From: Piper betle
Taxonomy: Eukaryota > Streptophyta > Magnoliopsida > Piperales > Piperaceae
Reading direction: 5' to 3'
Assembly: GCA_033002965.1 (NCBI GenBank)
Contig: JAURVB010014787.1
Span: forward strand, 112,508-176,507
Length of the DNA: 64,000 nucleotides
In this document: positions 36,182 to 47,651 of the stretch, in pieces
How the letters are laid out: every line of letters begins with the position of its first letter
Numbering within the stretch: position 1 is the first letter of the stretch
Translations under genes and position numbers: made by a program
The notes under the pieces: model-generated
Databases searched by the model: none
What the model was told of the DNA's origin: nothing
Seen by the model: the letters and a program-made list of their open reading frames with translations, nothing else

Positions 36182-36728
36182 TGGGTTGCAAATTAACCAA
36201 GCGGTGATTATTTAACGTTTAGTTCGGTTTGACTCAGACTCAAAACTCAATATTTAAATGTTTGAACTCGAACTCGAATCTTATGAGCCGAGCTTGAGTA
36301 AGGTCATATCTGTCTTGATTCAACTTGATTATAACTCGAACTCGACTCAATAAAATAATATAATAATATAATTTTATATTATATTATATTATATATATAT
36401 ATACACACACAATATAATAACAAAAAGTGAGGTAATTGAAATGGTAAGTATTCAAGTTGATAGGTTGTGGGTTCAACCTACATTGATTGTATTTTTTTAA
36501 GTGAGGGACTTTTGATTTTTAATCGAGCTAAGTTCGAGTTCGAGAGAATTAAACAGTGTATTTGAGTACGAGTCGAGCTCGAATACATAAAGATATTTGA
36601 GTCGAAGTTGAACATGTATGTTCAAAACTAGTTCGATCTCGAGTCGAGTTCGAACAAGTTTCGAACTATTCGAATCGAGTTCGAATACAAGTTGAGCTCG
36701 GTTTGCTTGCTCAATTAGCACCCCTAAA
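36182..36728. repeat. decayed hAT-like element, longer relative of the 37.2-kb MITE
   Basis: The right end reads GCTCAATTAGCACCCCTA, identical to the terminus of the intact MITE at 37.2 kb. Internal GTTCAAACTCGAACTCGAA/GAGTTCGAACAAGTTTCGAA motifs are shared too. The left terminus (GGGTTGCAAATTAACC) is degenerate. The middle holds a TA-rich tract (36355-36410) and a segment with GGTTGTGGGTTCAACCTAC that looks vaguely tRNA-derived. It lies immediately upstream of the PRP40C start region. Confidence 0.6.
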
Positions 36729-36729
36729 T

Positions 36730-37229
36730 GTGGGCTTTGCAAGGGGCACAGATAATAAATGAACCCATGTTCAATTTACTTTTGTTAATTAAATTAAATT
36801 AAAATGCCTTGTTACCCTTTGGAGGTATTTTATTCTATAAAATCATTGCAATTGGTGATCAGATACTTCAATTTTTCATCTTCTTTTGACTTTTATTCTC
36901 CAAGCATATTTAGGTCTTCTTGTTGTCCTTTAAACAAAAAGTCAAAGACGTTAGCGTTCAAGATTTTGGAATTAACGTTTGGAAAAATAAAATAAATGGA
37001 ATTAATGAGGCAGTTCAACGTTTCCTTTGGCTGCCAAAAGTATGCGCCTTTTTTCTCCCCATTTTTTAAGTAAAAAACATATTTTTACATAAATTATACT
37101 TTTCTCAGCTGGCTAAGATCAAGGATAGTTAAATTTAAATGACACATAAATATTTAACATACATAATCCATATTTTTAAAGTTTCTTTCTACATTACTTG
37201 TGCAAGAGCTTTCCATGAACCAGTATTTT
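36730..37229. other. intergenic, no gene seen
   Basis: AT-rich sequence between two hAT-like elements. No coding exon is recognised. Confidence 0.5.
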
Positions 37230-37237
37230 CTCATCGG

Positions 37238-37449
37238 TAGGGTTGCTAATTGAGCGAGCCAGCTCGTGAGTATTTAGCGTTCAGTTCGGCTTGACTCGAC
37301 TCGAACACATAAAAGATATTCGAGTCGAACTCGAGCATATATGTCCAAAACTCGTTCGATCTCGAGTCGAGTTCGAACAAGTTTCGAACTATTCGAGCTG
37401 AGTTTGAACACGTGTTGAGATCGACTCGCTCGCTCAATTAGCACCCCTA
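37238..37449. mobile_element. hAT-type MITE with perfect 8-bp target duplications
   Basis: A 212-bp element. Its terminal inverted repeats start TAGGGTTGCTAATTGAGCGA on the left; the reverse complement of the right end is TAGGGGTGCTAATTGAGCGA. The direct repeat CTCATCGG flanks it on both sides (37230-37237 and 37450-37457). An 8-bp duplication together with a YAGGG(G/T)TG terminus is diagnostic of the hAT superfamily. It has no coding capacity, and the interior is rich in CTCGA/TCGAG words. Confidence 0.92.
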
Positions 37450-37457
37450 CTCATCGG

Positions 37458-38736
37458 GAAAAAACACATTAACACCACCATCCCTCTCATAACTTTTGTC
37501 ATAGAAATCCGTCCTATATTAAGAGAAAATTCCATCCCCATGCCACTCCTATCTCATTATTTGAACAATTGTTACTCCTATCATCTATGCTCAATACATT
37601 ATAATTGTGTGACTCATTTTAATGAATAAAGACGTGTCGACTACCCACATGAGGGCAGGCCGATTCCCAACACGTAACCTTTTCCAATGTCTGTTGCATT
37701 GCTCCGTTCAAGTTTTTAAGGATCTTAATCCCTTCGAAAAACATCAATTAAATCGCCAAAAACCAGACAAATCATGTTTAGTAGTTCAGTTGTCTATGGA
37801 AGGAATTGGGGTCCCTTTTATTCCCCGAATGGAGTGAATGGCTTTGAGTTTTGACAAACGTGAAGTGAAGTGGAAGGCTCTTCTTTGCTCTCTTCGCGCT
37901 TGTTGGGGAGCCAACCAGTTCGTGGAAGATGTCATGATCTGCAAATGGGCTTACTGATGATCCTGCGGGCAACTTTCACCAGCTTGCAATTGAATTGTCA
38001 GATAAACTAAATCAGCGTTTAACAATAATTTGAGAAAACATGTTTTGGGTACCCAAAGAACTAGCTAGATGGGGAGTTAATAAATACATGCATATTCGTT
38101 TAATATTTGCCCACTCTATGGCATAGGATTGATCTTCAAATTGCCGCAAGTTTACTGAAGCTAGAGCTAAACTGGGATTGGTTGGGGGAGGGGGGGAACG
38201 CTTACAACAAATGCATCAAATTTCCACCAAACACAATTAACAGGAGTCTGCATTCCGAACAATGGCCATGCAGGCAAGCAAGTCATAAGTTGGTTGTTGG
38301 GCATTTCTTGCAAGGAGTACGAGAAGGACGCGAAGGACGTCGTGCAGAATGTGGCACTATTTAAACTTAGGAAGCTTCTCAACGACAGTGGGTATGCATG
38401 CTTGACGCCTCACTAGTATCTCCTTTGGAGAAAGCAGTGAGCGGCCATTCTACGTCACATTTCATCACTACATACTCAAATTTCCGTCTGATTAGCGTAC
38501 GCTCGGCTCTCAATTTGGTTGTTTTCTTTTGAGTTTGCGAGCTTCACAAGACTACTCTGGTCTCCTATTAGTAGCATTCGTACGTACGTGATCTGATTCA
38601 GTGGGTGAGAAGTTTGTTTTCATGGCGAACGAGAGCAGATGAAGAGTATTTTAATGAGAATCCGGCAGGTTGTATGTGCATCTCATGCATCAGCCGAGTC
38701 TCTTTTTCAACAGTTGATTTATATCGCGTATACAAT
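37458..38736. other. mostly unassigned; one coding-like stretch
   Basis: No complete gene is seen. At 38190-38413 one plus-strand frame stays open and reads like real protein (SCKEYEKDAKDVVQNVALFK), and DDPAGNFHQLAIELSDKL appears near 37960-38010. I cannot assign either to a family. They may be exons of a broken gene. Confidence 0.35.
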
Positions 38737-39417
38737 TAGGGGTGATCATTTGGTCAGAAAAATCAAACAAAATTGGCCTACTTACTTAATTAACTGAATT
38801 AAAGTAATTTAGTTAATTAAATAAAAATTAAATTATAATAGATAATCAAACAGACCAACTCGAACCAATTTGTTTTGTTTGGTTTTAATCGAACTCCAAC
38901 CAAATTAACCAAAATAATAAATCGTGTTTTCTATCACTAGTATTGTTCATTTTTTAGTATTTACTTTAATTATTTTTATTTTTTATTTATATAATAAAAT
39001 ATTATTAGCACACACTTGAGGGCTAATTATAAACTTATTAAAAAAATTACATGAATAATATTCTAATTTGGAATATTAAATAATATGTACATAATATATA
39101 ATATATAATATATTATATTTCTATTTCTTACACATACATAAATACATTATTTCAATAAATTGAGCTAAAATAACCTTTTTATAAACTTTTGTTATATATT
39201 GTAATAATAACTAGCAATAAAGGCACATGTACAATAACAAAAGTGATGCAAATAAAATTCTTTCATTTAGGTTTGATTGGTTTCAACCAAAAACCAATCA
39301 AACTAAGTTTGGTTGATTTTCAATGTTAACCAAACTACAACCAAATTGCACCATTACCAAAGTAAACTAACAAAATGAGTTTGATTTAGCCTGTTAACCA
39401 AACCATACTCACCCCTA
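38737..39417. mobile_element. hAT-like non-autonomous element
   Basis: A 681-bp element with ends TAGGGGTGATCATTTGGT and, reverse-complemented from the right, TAGGGGTGAGTATGGTTTGGTT. The interior is rich in GGTTTGGTT/AACCAAAC words. Flanks TATACAAT and TTTATCAT are a possible but degraded 8-bp duplication. It has no open frame of note. Confidence 0.75.
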
Positions 39418-40136
39418 TTTATCATATATGCAAAAATATTGAAACCTAATATAACACATGAAGTGTGTGATGTACTTGTAGTGAAAACCGGCCCGTATTT
39501 CTTATTCCAGGACGTTGTTATTGGGCAGCCTTTAAAAATAAAAGTTCAAAGTAGAATCTTCAAAGGCAAGAATAAGCTTACCACCAGATAAAAGAATGCA
39601 GTTACCTCTTATCCGAAGTACTGTAATTTCAACTGATAAAAAAATGGCATCCAAGAATGCTAGATGTAGATCATGAAGTGCATGTTTGATTCTTTCACTC
39701 ACGCACAAGGGAGGAAGTTTGTGTTTATAACTATTTGCGAAATACTCTAACCAAACGTGAACATTCGGCATTGTTGGCTGCTCAGAAAGGATTAAAAACA
39801 ATGGAACGAGAAGTCAATTTATGTCATTCCTATCTGTAAATGATAATTTCACAGACCTTGGTATTTCCATTGCTCGTGCCAGTTGACCTGCGATGGATGC
39901 TCAGACATTTATTATGAGTTTTCTCTGATACGACCTAAAATCAAATTTGCCCAACCAACCAGAAACCACACAGGATGTTTACTTCATCGACATATTTCGA
40001 TGCCTACAAGCTTGTGGCAAAAATATAAAACCACCAGCCCTAAACGTTAGATTACAAAGTTGGCATAACCAAAGTCCAACTCCACATAAAATGAAGTTGC
40101 CAGCCAGAGGCTGGTGCCAGCATTTGAGCATGGCTT
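39418..40136. other. 3' flank of the ILR3-type gene
   Basis: No other gene is seen. The right 200-300 bp probably hold the 3' UTR of the minus-strand bHLH gene. Confidence 0.45.
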
Positions 40137-42110
40137 TCAAGCAACTGGAGGACGCAACTTGTGATCTTGAGATGTATCTACCACAGAAGGCGGCATCCAC
40201 TGCCACATTGCAACGCCTGGGAACCCGGGATAAGCAGCCATCTTGTTTGCAGAAGGCTGGCCTTGTGTCGGGAATGCAGCTGTCGCAGCTGAATGAATCG
40301 CAGACAGGTGAGGCATGAAAGCAGCAGGAGGTAAACTAATGGCTTTCATCTGCTGTTCAAGCCTTTCTTTCTCTGCCTTTAACTCAGTCTTCTCATCTCG
40401 AAGCATGTTTTTCTCAGCCTGTTTTTTAAGTAATATTACATCAAATTAAGAATAGTAATTATGCTATTCTGTTCCTGATAATCACTATCTCCAAAAACAA
40501 AACATAGATTTTTTGGCGACTGAAGATGGAAACTTCACCAAAATTACGAATGATGGCAGGGGCAGCTTCAATTTAAAGAAACAATTAACTATTTGATGGA
40601 TTAATAAGGGTTACCTTCAAATCTTTAATTGTCTCCTGCAGTTTATCGTTCGATTCCTTAAGCTGCTGAGCATCATTTCTCAACTGTGCCAACAAACGTG
40701 CAGCATCACTTAAAATCATTGCCCTATCAGACTTAGGAGGTCTACCAGGTTCAATAATTGAACTCAACTCCAAGAACCTGCGTAGGAAAGAGTATAACAA
40801 TCACCTCTTGCCTAGGCAAAGGGAACATCTTGTAAGACATGTTCAAACCTGTCATTGAGTTTTTCCCTTCTCATTTTCTCACGGCATGCTTTTGACTTGG
40901 GCCCTCCACAAACATCATCTCTTTCCCTGCATAACATATTTCTCAAAGCAAAGTAAAGCCAGAAACAAATAAGAAAATGCACATTCATTTCCATGAGTAA
41001 ATTTGTGACAAAAGAACGTTCGAACAATGAAATCTTTTTAAAATAAAAATAAAAAAAGCAACTATCACTACATAAAGCAATGAGAAGCGGCAAAGAAACA
41101 GAAGTGCAAAAGAAACAGCCCTAAGAAGCAGTGTGTCACAGTTACAGAAAGAAACAGGATGGCAGCTACTTGTGCAAAATCAACAAGGCTCACACATCAC
41201 ACATTTCCAGCATATTAACTCTCTCGTACACTTTTAACATTATAACACCAAAGTCAATCAGCTTAGATGTGTGACGCATGGATGTGTAGGCATAAAAGAA
41301 ATTGACGTTTCTTGAAGCCAGTGTTGCTGCCTTTGATGTTCACTTCCCAAACAATGAAAAAACACTGGTATTCACAGGCTACAAATTATCCAATTCAACA
41401 CAGGGATCCCCCACAACAGAAATGAAGGGGTCTTAAAACTGGTGATTACAGATGCCAAAATCCGATCCAATTGGGAAAGATGACAGACAAAGATGCATAA
41501 AACAAATCTCAATACCCAATCAGAAATTTGAAACCATGCCATATGGTTAACAGCAGCACTAGCCGTGGCTATATACGCTCCAATCCTTTTCACCAAAGAA
41601 GGACGTGACCCAAAAGCAACATTTTACCAAATCTCAACACAGAAAAAACTAGGAAAAATGCATACAGTGTTTTTTAATCCAAATTTGTGGAATTTATAAT
41701 GAAACAGTTCAAAACTCAAGGGCAATCACTTCATGAATCAATTTTTGAGCTCAAAATACAGGCAATCATTATGCACAATCAAACCAACACCAAATAATAA
41801 AGAAAATAAAAATAAACGATAGAAACTTAACCTTTTCCTAGAGCTGCCCGTTTCAACCCCACCACATGCATCTCCACAGCCTCCATCAATCCGAACACTG
41901 CCATGTTTCCAAATCAAGAACCATTAACCAAAACACAAGCTCAAAAACTCCAATTCAATCACTCGAATTACCGAAGAACAGTAAACTTGAAAAAAAACCG
42001 AACCAAGAATTGGGGAAAGTGTCAAGGAAGTCGAGGGACCATCCGAACTCGGCGTCCGGTGCTCCGACGTCTGTCGCCCAATCCAAATCGGGGATCAAAT
42101 TGGCGCCCAT
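40137..42110 (-). CDS. ILR3-type bHLH transcription factor (clade IVc)
   Basis: Five coding exons: 42110-42004, 41897-41832, 40926-40849, 40777-40615, 40418-40137, giving 231 residues against 234 for Arabidopsis ILR3/bHLH105. The N-terminus MGANLIPDLDWATDVG is followed by TGSSRKRERDD and then the basic region GGPKSKACREKMRREKLNDR. The helix-loop-helix follows (FLELSSIIEPGRPPKSDRAM and on), then a leucine-zipper-like coil rich in Glu and Lys. The C-terminus VAMWQWMPP...DTSQDHKLRPPVA is conserved in the family. Clade IVc factors (bHLH34, 104, 105, 115) dimerise and switch on iron-deficiency genes such as the Ib bHLH set. The C-terminal PVA-type tail is known for binding the iron-sensing E3 ligase BRUTUS. 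All junction phases fit and no defect is seen. Confidence 0.93.
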
Positions 42111-44355
42111 TTCTTGCTGCCTGTGCGTGTGCGTGTGGAAATTAGGGTTTCGTCGATTTGGGGAGGAGAACCCGGGCGGGGCCATTAAACGGGGGGAAGG
42201 CTTGTGGGCCGGCCCAATAGGTGATCACGAACCGTTCGTTTTAGAGATGGGAATAATAATAATAATGTAATAATAATAACAAAACAATTCATTTGGGTTG
42301 AGAATATTGAGCATTTAAAATTATTACATCAAATTATTCGGTCCTTTTTGTAAGCGTTAAATGATAAATATTTTTTGTAAGTGGTAGCGTGACTTGGTTT
42401 AACCTATTTGTGTTCGATATAATATTTCTAACCATTGATGATAGGAGCAATGATTAATTATATCTATGCAAACAAACGAAAATAAATTTCACCACTCGAA
42501 TTGATAAATTTATAATTTAAAATAACTAGGCAAGATACTTTGACACGCTCATCTTGTCTTAGAGATTTTGATTTTATAAATGATCTATATCGAATATGTG
42601 ATACGTAATAATAATTTAATATCTTATAGACGGACCGTAATTTTTACGATAAACCTTATTTAAGTAAGGAGAAATTATAAAAATTTGATTATTTTATTTT
42701 ATTTTATTGTATTCTAATTAGTTAAATCTGCTATTTTTTAAATAAGAGAGTGACTTATAATTTTTTTATTATTAATAAGAGCTTATGCTATATTTATTTT
42801 CACTCCGTTAGTTTGAAAACGTAACTATGAATTGCCAATAAAAATACTGTTACTATAACTATAAAGCTTAAATTTAGACAAAGGTGCACATATTCTCCTT
42901 CCTGAGAAAAAAGTATTTGAGCAGGATATTACACCTTTTATCCTTTAGTATTTTTGTATATCAAAATTAACGTTGGAAAGAAATAATCAAAGAAAGTTTT
43001 TCATTTTAATCTAATTTTCTTGCAATACGTTCGTTCAATTAAACTGGATCCGGGCTCGGTGCAAATGAAGGTCAGCATTCGGTCAGGCAACCGAGGAGAT
43101 AACGACGGTTGGATTCCCGATGCTTTGCAGAGGTGGGCCCACCCCTCCAAATACGCGGAGAACATGCAAAAGGCCGAGTAAGATACGGTAAGCTTACGTG
43201 GGCCCATTCTGCAAATAAATCATGGCCGCTCACTTTCACTTTTTTTATTTTTGCAAAATAATCTTATTATCATAAAATGGAGTGTATAATGATTTGACAT
43301 TTTGGGATCTCGGCATTTGGGCTTATTGCTATCCATCCATGGTGGACAACTTGAGACTTGTTGGCCTTTTACTCATTGGTCGCTTCAGTCACTTTTTGAT
43401 GTGAAATCCGGAACTGATTTGACTTGAGAAGTTAAGCATTGGGTTATTGATCATAGTTGGATCACAAGAAACGATTATATATGTGTGAGTGGATTGCAAA
43501 CAGAATCGGGAGCGAAGGATGATCGGACATAAAGATGAGAACATGTCCCCCTCTCCAAAAGTCGTTCAATAGCAGTGAGATGCTTATAGTCAAGACTAAC
43601 TAATGGAGGAGGAATAAAATCTAGCCTCACCCGTGCTGAAAGGTCCGCAATATCTGATATTGCAAGATTCAACTCCAGCCACAACGCAATTCCAAATGGC
43701 GAAAGCTACTGACACCTAATTCCAATTGCAAATTAAAATATCTTTTCCAAAAAATATAGGAGAGGTGCTAACGCTCGCTAATCATCTGAGTGGGGAACAA
43801 TGAATCGGCCCGGAATCAAGCAATTATTTAGACTTCACCTTACAATTTTTAATTCCCATAAGAGCAATCCAACGTGTAATAAATATGTGAAAATCATCAT
43901 TCTTGTCACTACTTGACACGACTCTTCCCTCCTTGAACCCGTAGCAACCGGCAAGATAATCTTCTATCTTTCCTGATCCAAGAGATTTACAAATCATGTC
44001 GATAGAGCAGTAAGTTAAGAAATACCAATGGAATTATGGAACACCAACAAATCTCACCTAGCTTAAGAAATGGGCCATGAAAAGAATAGAAAAGAAATAG
44101 GCACAACTCTAACGTGAACACTTTGGATGATGCCGAAAACCCATCATATTAATGGCACAGTTTTAAGTATAAAAAATAAAAAGAAATTAAATTAGTACTA
44201 ATTTCCTCTTATTTTAGCCGGGGTCCTCATGCTTCATTAACCTCCCTTCATATGACGGCTTCACCTGTTCTATATCAACATTACAGATAAGTATAAGCAT
44301 TCATGTATAACTAAATGCACAAGTAATTTAATCGTAATATTCGTCAACTGTAACA
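42111..44355. other. intergenic, no gene seen
   Basis: The left 150 bp are the promoter and 5' UTR side of the ILR3-type gene. The rest is AT-rich to about 43.0 kb and then of mixed composition. Short open stretches at 43001-43207 and 43475-43684 have no recognised family. Confidence 0.5.
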
Positions 44356-46540
44356 TCATCTTTTTGCTCTAAACACTGGTTCAGGCCCTGGCTCTTGATC
44401 GAGATCATCTATCACACCACCAACTTCGCCTTCAGTTTCTGGCTCCATTTCTTGCACTATCTCCTGGCCTATATCAATGTTATCAGGACTTTGTTTCTGA
44501 CATTCTTCTGGTGTCGCGGCTCCACTCTGAGAAACAATCCCAGCTGTAGTGTCAGCGTCCATTGGTGTCCCTGCATCCTCTAGATCAGGACCACTGCCAC
44601 CTTCATCCGCTTCCGTCGCAACATGAGCAAACTTCCCACATCAATCAATGTAGTTAATACATTAGCCATAAATTCAAAATATACACTCCCAGATACCGGG
44701 TAACCACCAACCAGCAAAAGAAAAACATATTACCAGTTTTGTAAACAATTTTAATTTGAAAGGAACTTTCATTGTCTAATTTTATATTGAGATGGTATTC
44801 TAAAATGTTTGCTGTGGGACGGATTGCAATACAAGACTACTCAATTTACCATAGCATAAGAAATAACCATTGTCTTCCATTAATAATCAAGAAGTTGCTT
44901 ACTCAAGGACGTTCCATTGTCACTGTAAATACAGGTCCTCTATCATGGTCATTATCTCTCTTTAGCTATGCCATAAAGATTTGTCATGGTTATGCTTGTT
45001 TATCCTTTTCCCTTTATGTGAGAATGATTATGTTGTTGCATACTAATGTGGAAGAGGTATTCATCTACTTATCCAAATCATGCTACATCACTACAAAAAG
45101 AATATTCGGTATGCTAGCAGATATGAAATCACAAGCTGCCTGCCTTTTGCAATTGAAGGGTCTGACAGCAAAAATAAAAAATTAACCACATGAACCTTAA
45201 AGGATGCCATCCTACTGATTTGTTCAACACACCTGTGGTTCCTCAGAATGTGGATTGCCCTTAACATCCTCTTCTTTCTTAAGCCGTTTAGACCTCTCAC
45301 TATTTGGCTTTGAGTGGTATTTGGACCGGACATCAGGTGGCAGAAGCTCAGGAGGTACAACTCCTTCAATACCGTGATCAGTAAACTGCACAAAAAATAC
45401 AGTTATGTCCACAAGGAGAACAATAATCAATGAGGTTTTTGAAATATGGAAACAAAAATCATACCCGAGAAAATCCTTCCAAGTCTTGTCGAGCAGAAAA
45501 CCTCAACCCTTTCCAGCAATAAACCTGCATATTGTTATATTCATCAAACATAAAAATGAAGCAGCTCATCTAGCCTTCCTATATACTGCAATTTGTTAAA
45601 AGGTAAGTCCATCTGAAAGATCATATGATCAGCTGATGAAAACAAGCCACTATCAGTCTGTCTCACTGTCATGTGTAAGCATCTCTTCATAAAAACCAAT
45701 GAAAAATATTTAAACATAACACTGAATATAGACAATACTATGGAGGACAGACACCCCCACACATCAGAGCGAAACTGCAGTTCATGAACCAAACATGGAG
45801 ACCTCAGATGCGCATGAAAGCTACAATCTTACAACAAGGAACCTTCCCTGTTTTGTTGGCTTAAATCAAAGCACGACTATGCATGAAAAAGAAAACAAAT
45901 AACAGTCATTTGTACATAAGCTTACTTTGTTGTTTTTGTGGTGATATTCAGCTTCAATACCAGAAGATTCATCCATCTGCAATAAAAAATAATAACAAAA
46001 GAAAGATCACCATCAACTTGCAAGATATTAGTTTCAATTTGCACAAGAAGCTCACATCTTCCGCAAGCATCTTCCAATATTCTGTCACAGATGGGGTTTG
46101 CACTCGTGCGGGATCAGTTAAAGCATTCTAAAAATTTTACAAGAAAGAACGACGTCAGAACATTATATCACAAGTATTCTCTTATCCTAGAATCAGGGAA
46201 TAGGATCAATCTTGAAAAAATGAATAATTGAACTAATAATCCCATGTTTGTGACCAGTATCAAGTCTGATATATACTATCAAATCTTTTTAGCCAAAAAA
46301 TGTTTCATTGTATTGAGGGTGATGACAATTATTAATTGGAGGACTTAGAATACGATCCAGCCCAAAAGGCATATTGCATAGACAACAACGATTCCACCAG
46401 AAAACATAATGTCATAATCAGGAAATAAGTCATAAAACTAGTAAGAGTGTAGGACTTCTAAAATGAGACATACAGGATTCTGATCCGCCCATTTCCATAA
46501 CTGAGAAAGTTCTTTGTTTCCAAGTCTCCATCGAGGCTTG
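44356..46540 (-). pseudogene. THO1: THO complex subunit 1 (HPR1), C-terminal exons only
   Basis: Six exons fit in phase: 46540-46474, 46127-46056, 45976-45926, 45524-45465, 45385-45233, 44631-44356, about 225 residues. They encode KPRWRLGNKELSQLWKWADQ, NALTDPARVQTPSVTEYWKM, DESSGIEAEYHHKNNK, VYCWKGLRFSARQDLEGFSR, FTDHGIEGVVPPELLPPDVR and an acidic tail ending EPGPEPVFRAKR. This matches in order the last third of plant THO1/HPR1 (about 600 residues), a subunit of the THO/TREX complex that couples transcription to mRNA export. The first retained exon has a normal acceptor and needs two bases from an upstream exon, but no such exon is recognisable up to the next gene at 50.87 kb. Retroelement sequence occupies that space. 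Either the 5' part is lost, or it lies beyond a large insertion. The surviving exons are undamaged, which suggests a recent event or function as a fragment. Confidence 0.85.
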
Positions 46541-47215
46541 CTACACAAGTATAATGAAACAACATAAACATTTATACACATGAAAATTTTATAAATTAAC
46601 AACAGCAATACAGAGTGGACACATAGCGTCCAAGAAAACACGTTCTCGTAAAAGCAGATTAATAAAACATCAGAGCTACAGATGATTAGAGCCTAATACA
46701 TGGATTTGTCCTCTCATCCCGCAAATCATAGAGCAATTCTACATTTGTTAGATGAATTGAAAAACATTTCCTTGTCATTTATCTTCTATGTAGTAATGGT
46801 CATTCTCTTTTTATATGGTTTAGCAAAAGCAGAGGGTAGCATCTCATCTCATTATTGATAATTGGCTTACTTCAAGAATGGGCAAAACAGTTTTCCAGTT
46901 AAGATCTATACAATTTCAACAACTCATCCCTAATCCTTAGTTTATTAGTATGACTTACTCTATTTGTACCAAATAAAGAGGACAGTCTTGCAGTGTTTTT
47001 TCTCCCAATTCATTTAGTAAAAAATTATTGTTCATCTGAATGAAGCAGCGGGTATCTACATTCTGATAAGCTCCCCCTTATGACCATGTGATAACGTATA
47101 ACTCATCTCGTCATTGTATGATGTAAACAAGATTTCACATTATCTTTCTTCAACAAATTTTACGAATTGTCATCTTTCAGAACTTGAGGACAAGTTCTCT
47201 TCAACCAAGGGAGAC
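46541..47215. other. upstream of the truncated THO1; retroelement 3' end
   Basis: AT-rich sequence without THO1 exons. At 47180-47215, CTTGAGGACAAGTTCTCTTC followed by AACCAAGGGAGAC resembles the end of a plant retroelement polyprotein (LEDKFSSTKGD) and its polypurine tract, directly abutting the LTR. Confidence 0.45.
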
Positions 47216-47651
47216 TGATGATGGACAATAATATATTTTTAATAGTTTCCTAATTATATTAGAATAAGTTGCTTAATATAGATGTTTAGTTTATCTCCTA
47301 TTTACACATAGTAGTTGAGTCTAGTTTTATTAGGAAGTTTATTAGAAAAATTTCTTATTTTAATAGAACCTTATTTAGTTCTTCCTTAATTAGTGGTTTC
47401 AGGTTTTATTAGTAGTTATTTTTCTACTTGAACCAGGAACAAGTCTTTATAAAAATGTGTATTGCCAGAAGCATACAGAGATCACAATTTGAAGCAATAA
47501 AGCAATTTTATTTTCTAGTTCCACAGTTATTAGCTTTTATCTTATGTTCTTTTAAACTTCGTCATTGAAGTTGAGAGAAAAGCCCTTAGACTCTTAAAGT
47601 TCGTCATTGGAGTTTAGTTCCATATACTATTTCAAATTGCAAGTTACATCA
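47216..47651 (+). mobile_element. LTR of a retrotransposon
   Basis: A 436-bp segment starts TGATGATGG and ends TTACATCA. It contains a TATA box (CTTTATAAAA near 47446-47455) and a polyadenylation signal AATAAA (47496-47501) in the correct order for plus-strand transcription. Two bases after its end comes the PBS TGGTATCAGAGC (47654-47665), complementary to initiator tRNA-Met. A polypurine-like tract precedes it. Confidence 0.8.

Noticed and set aside
44772..45185. 137-residue plus-strand frame in a THO1 intron
   Set aside because: Opposite strand to the gene, hydrophobic AT-rich composition and no family.
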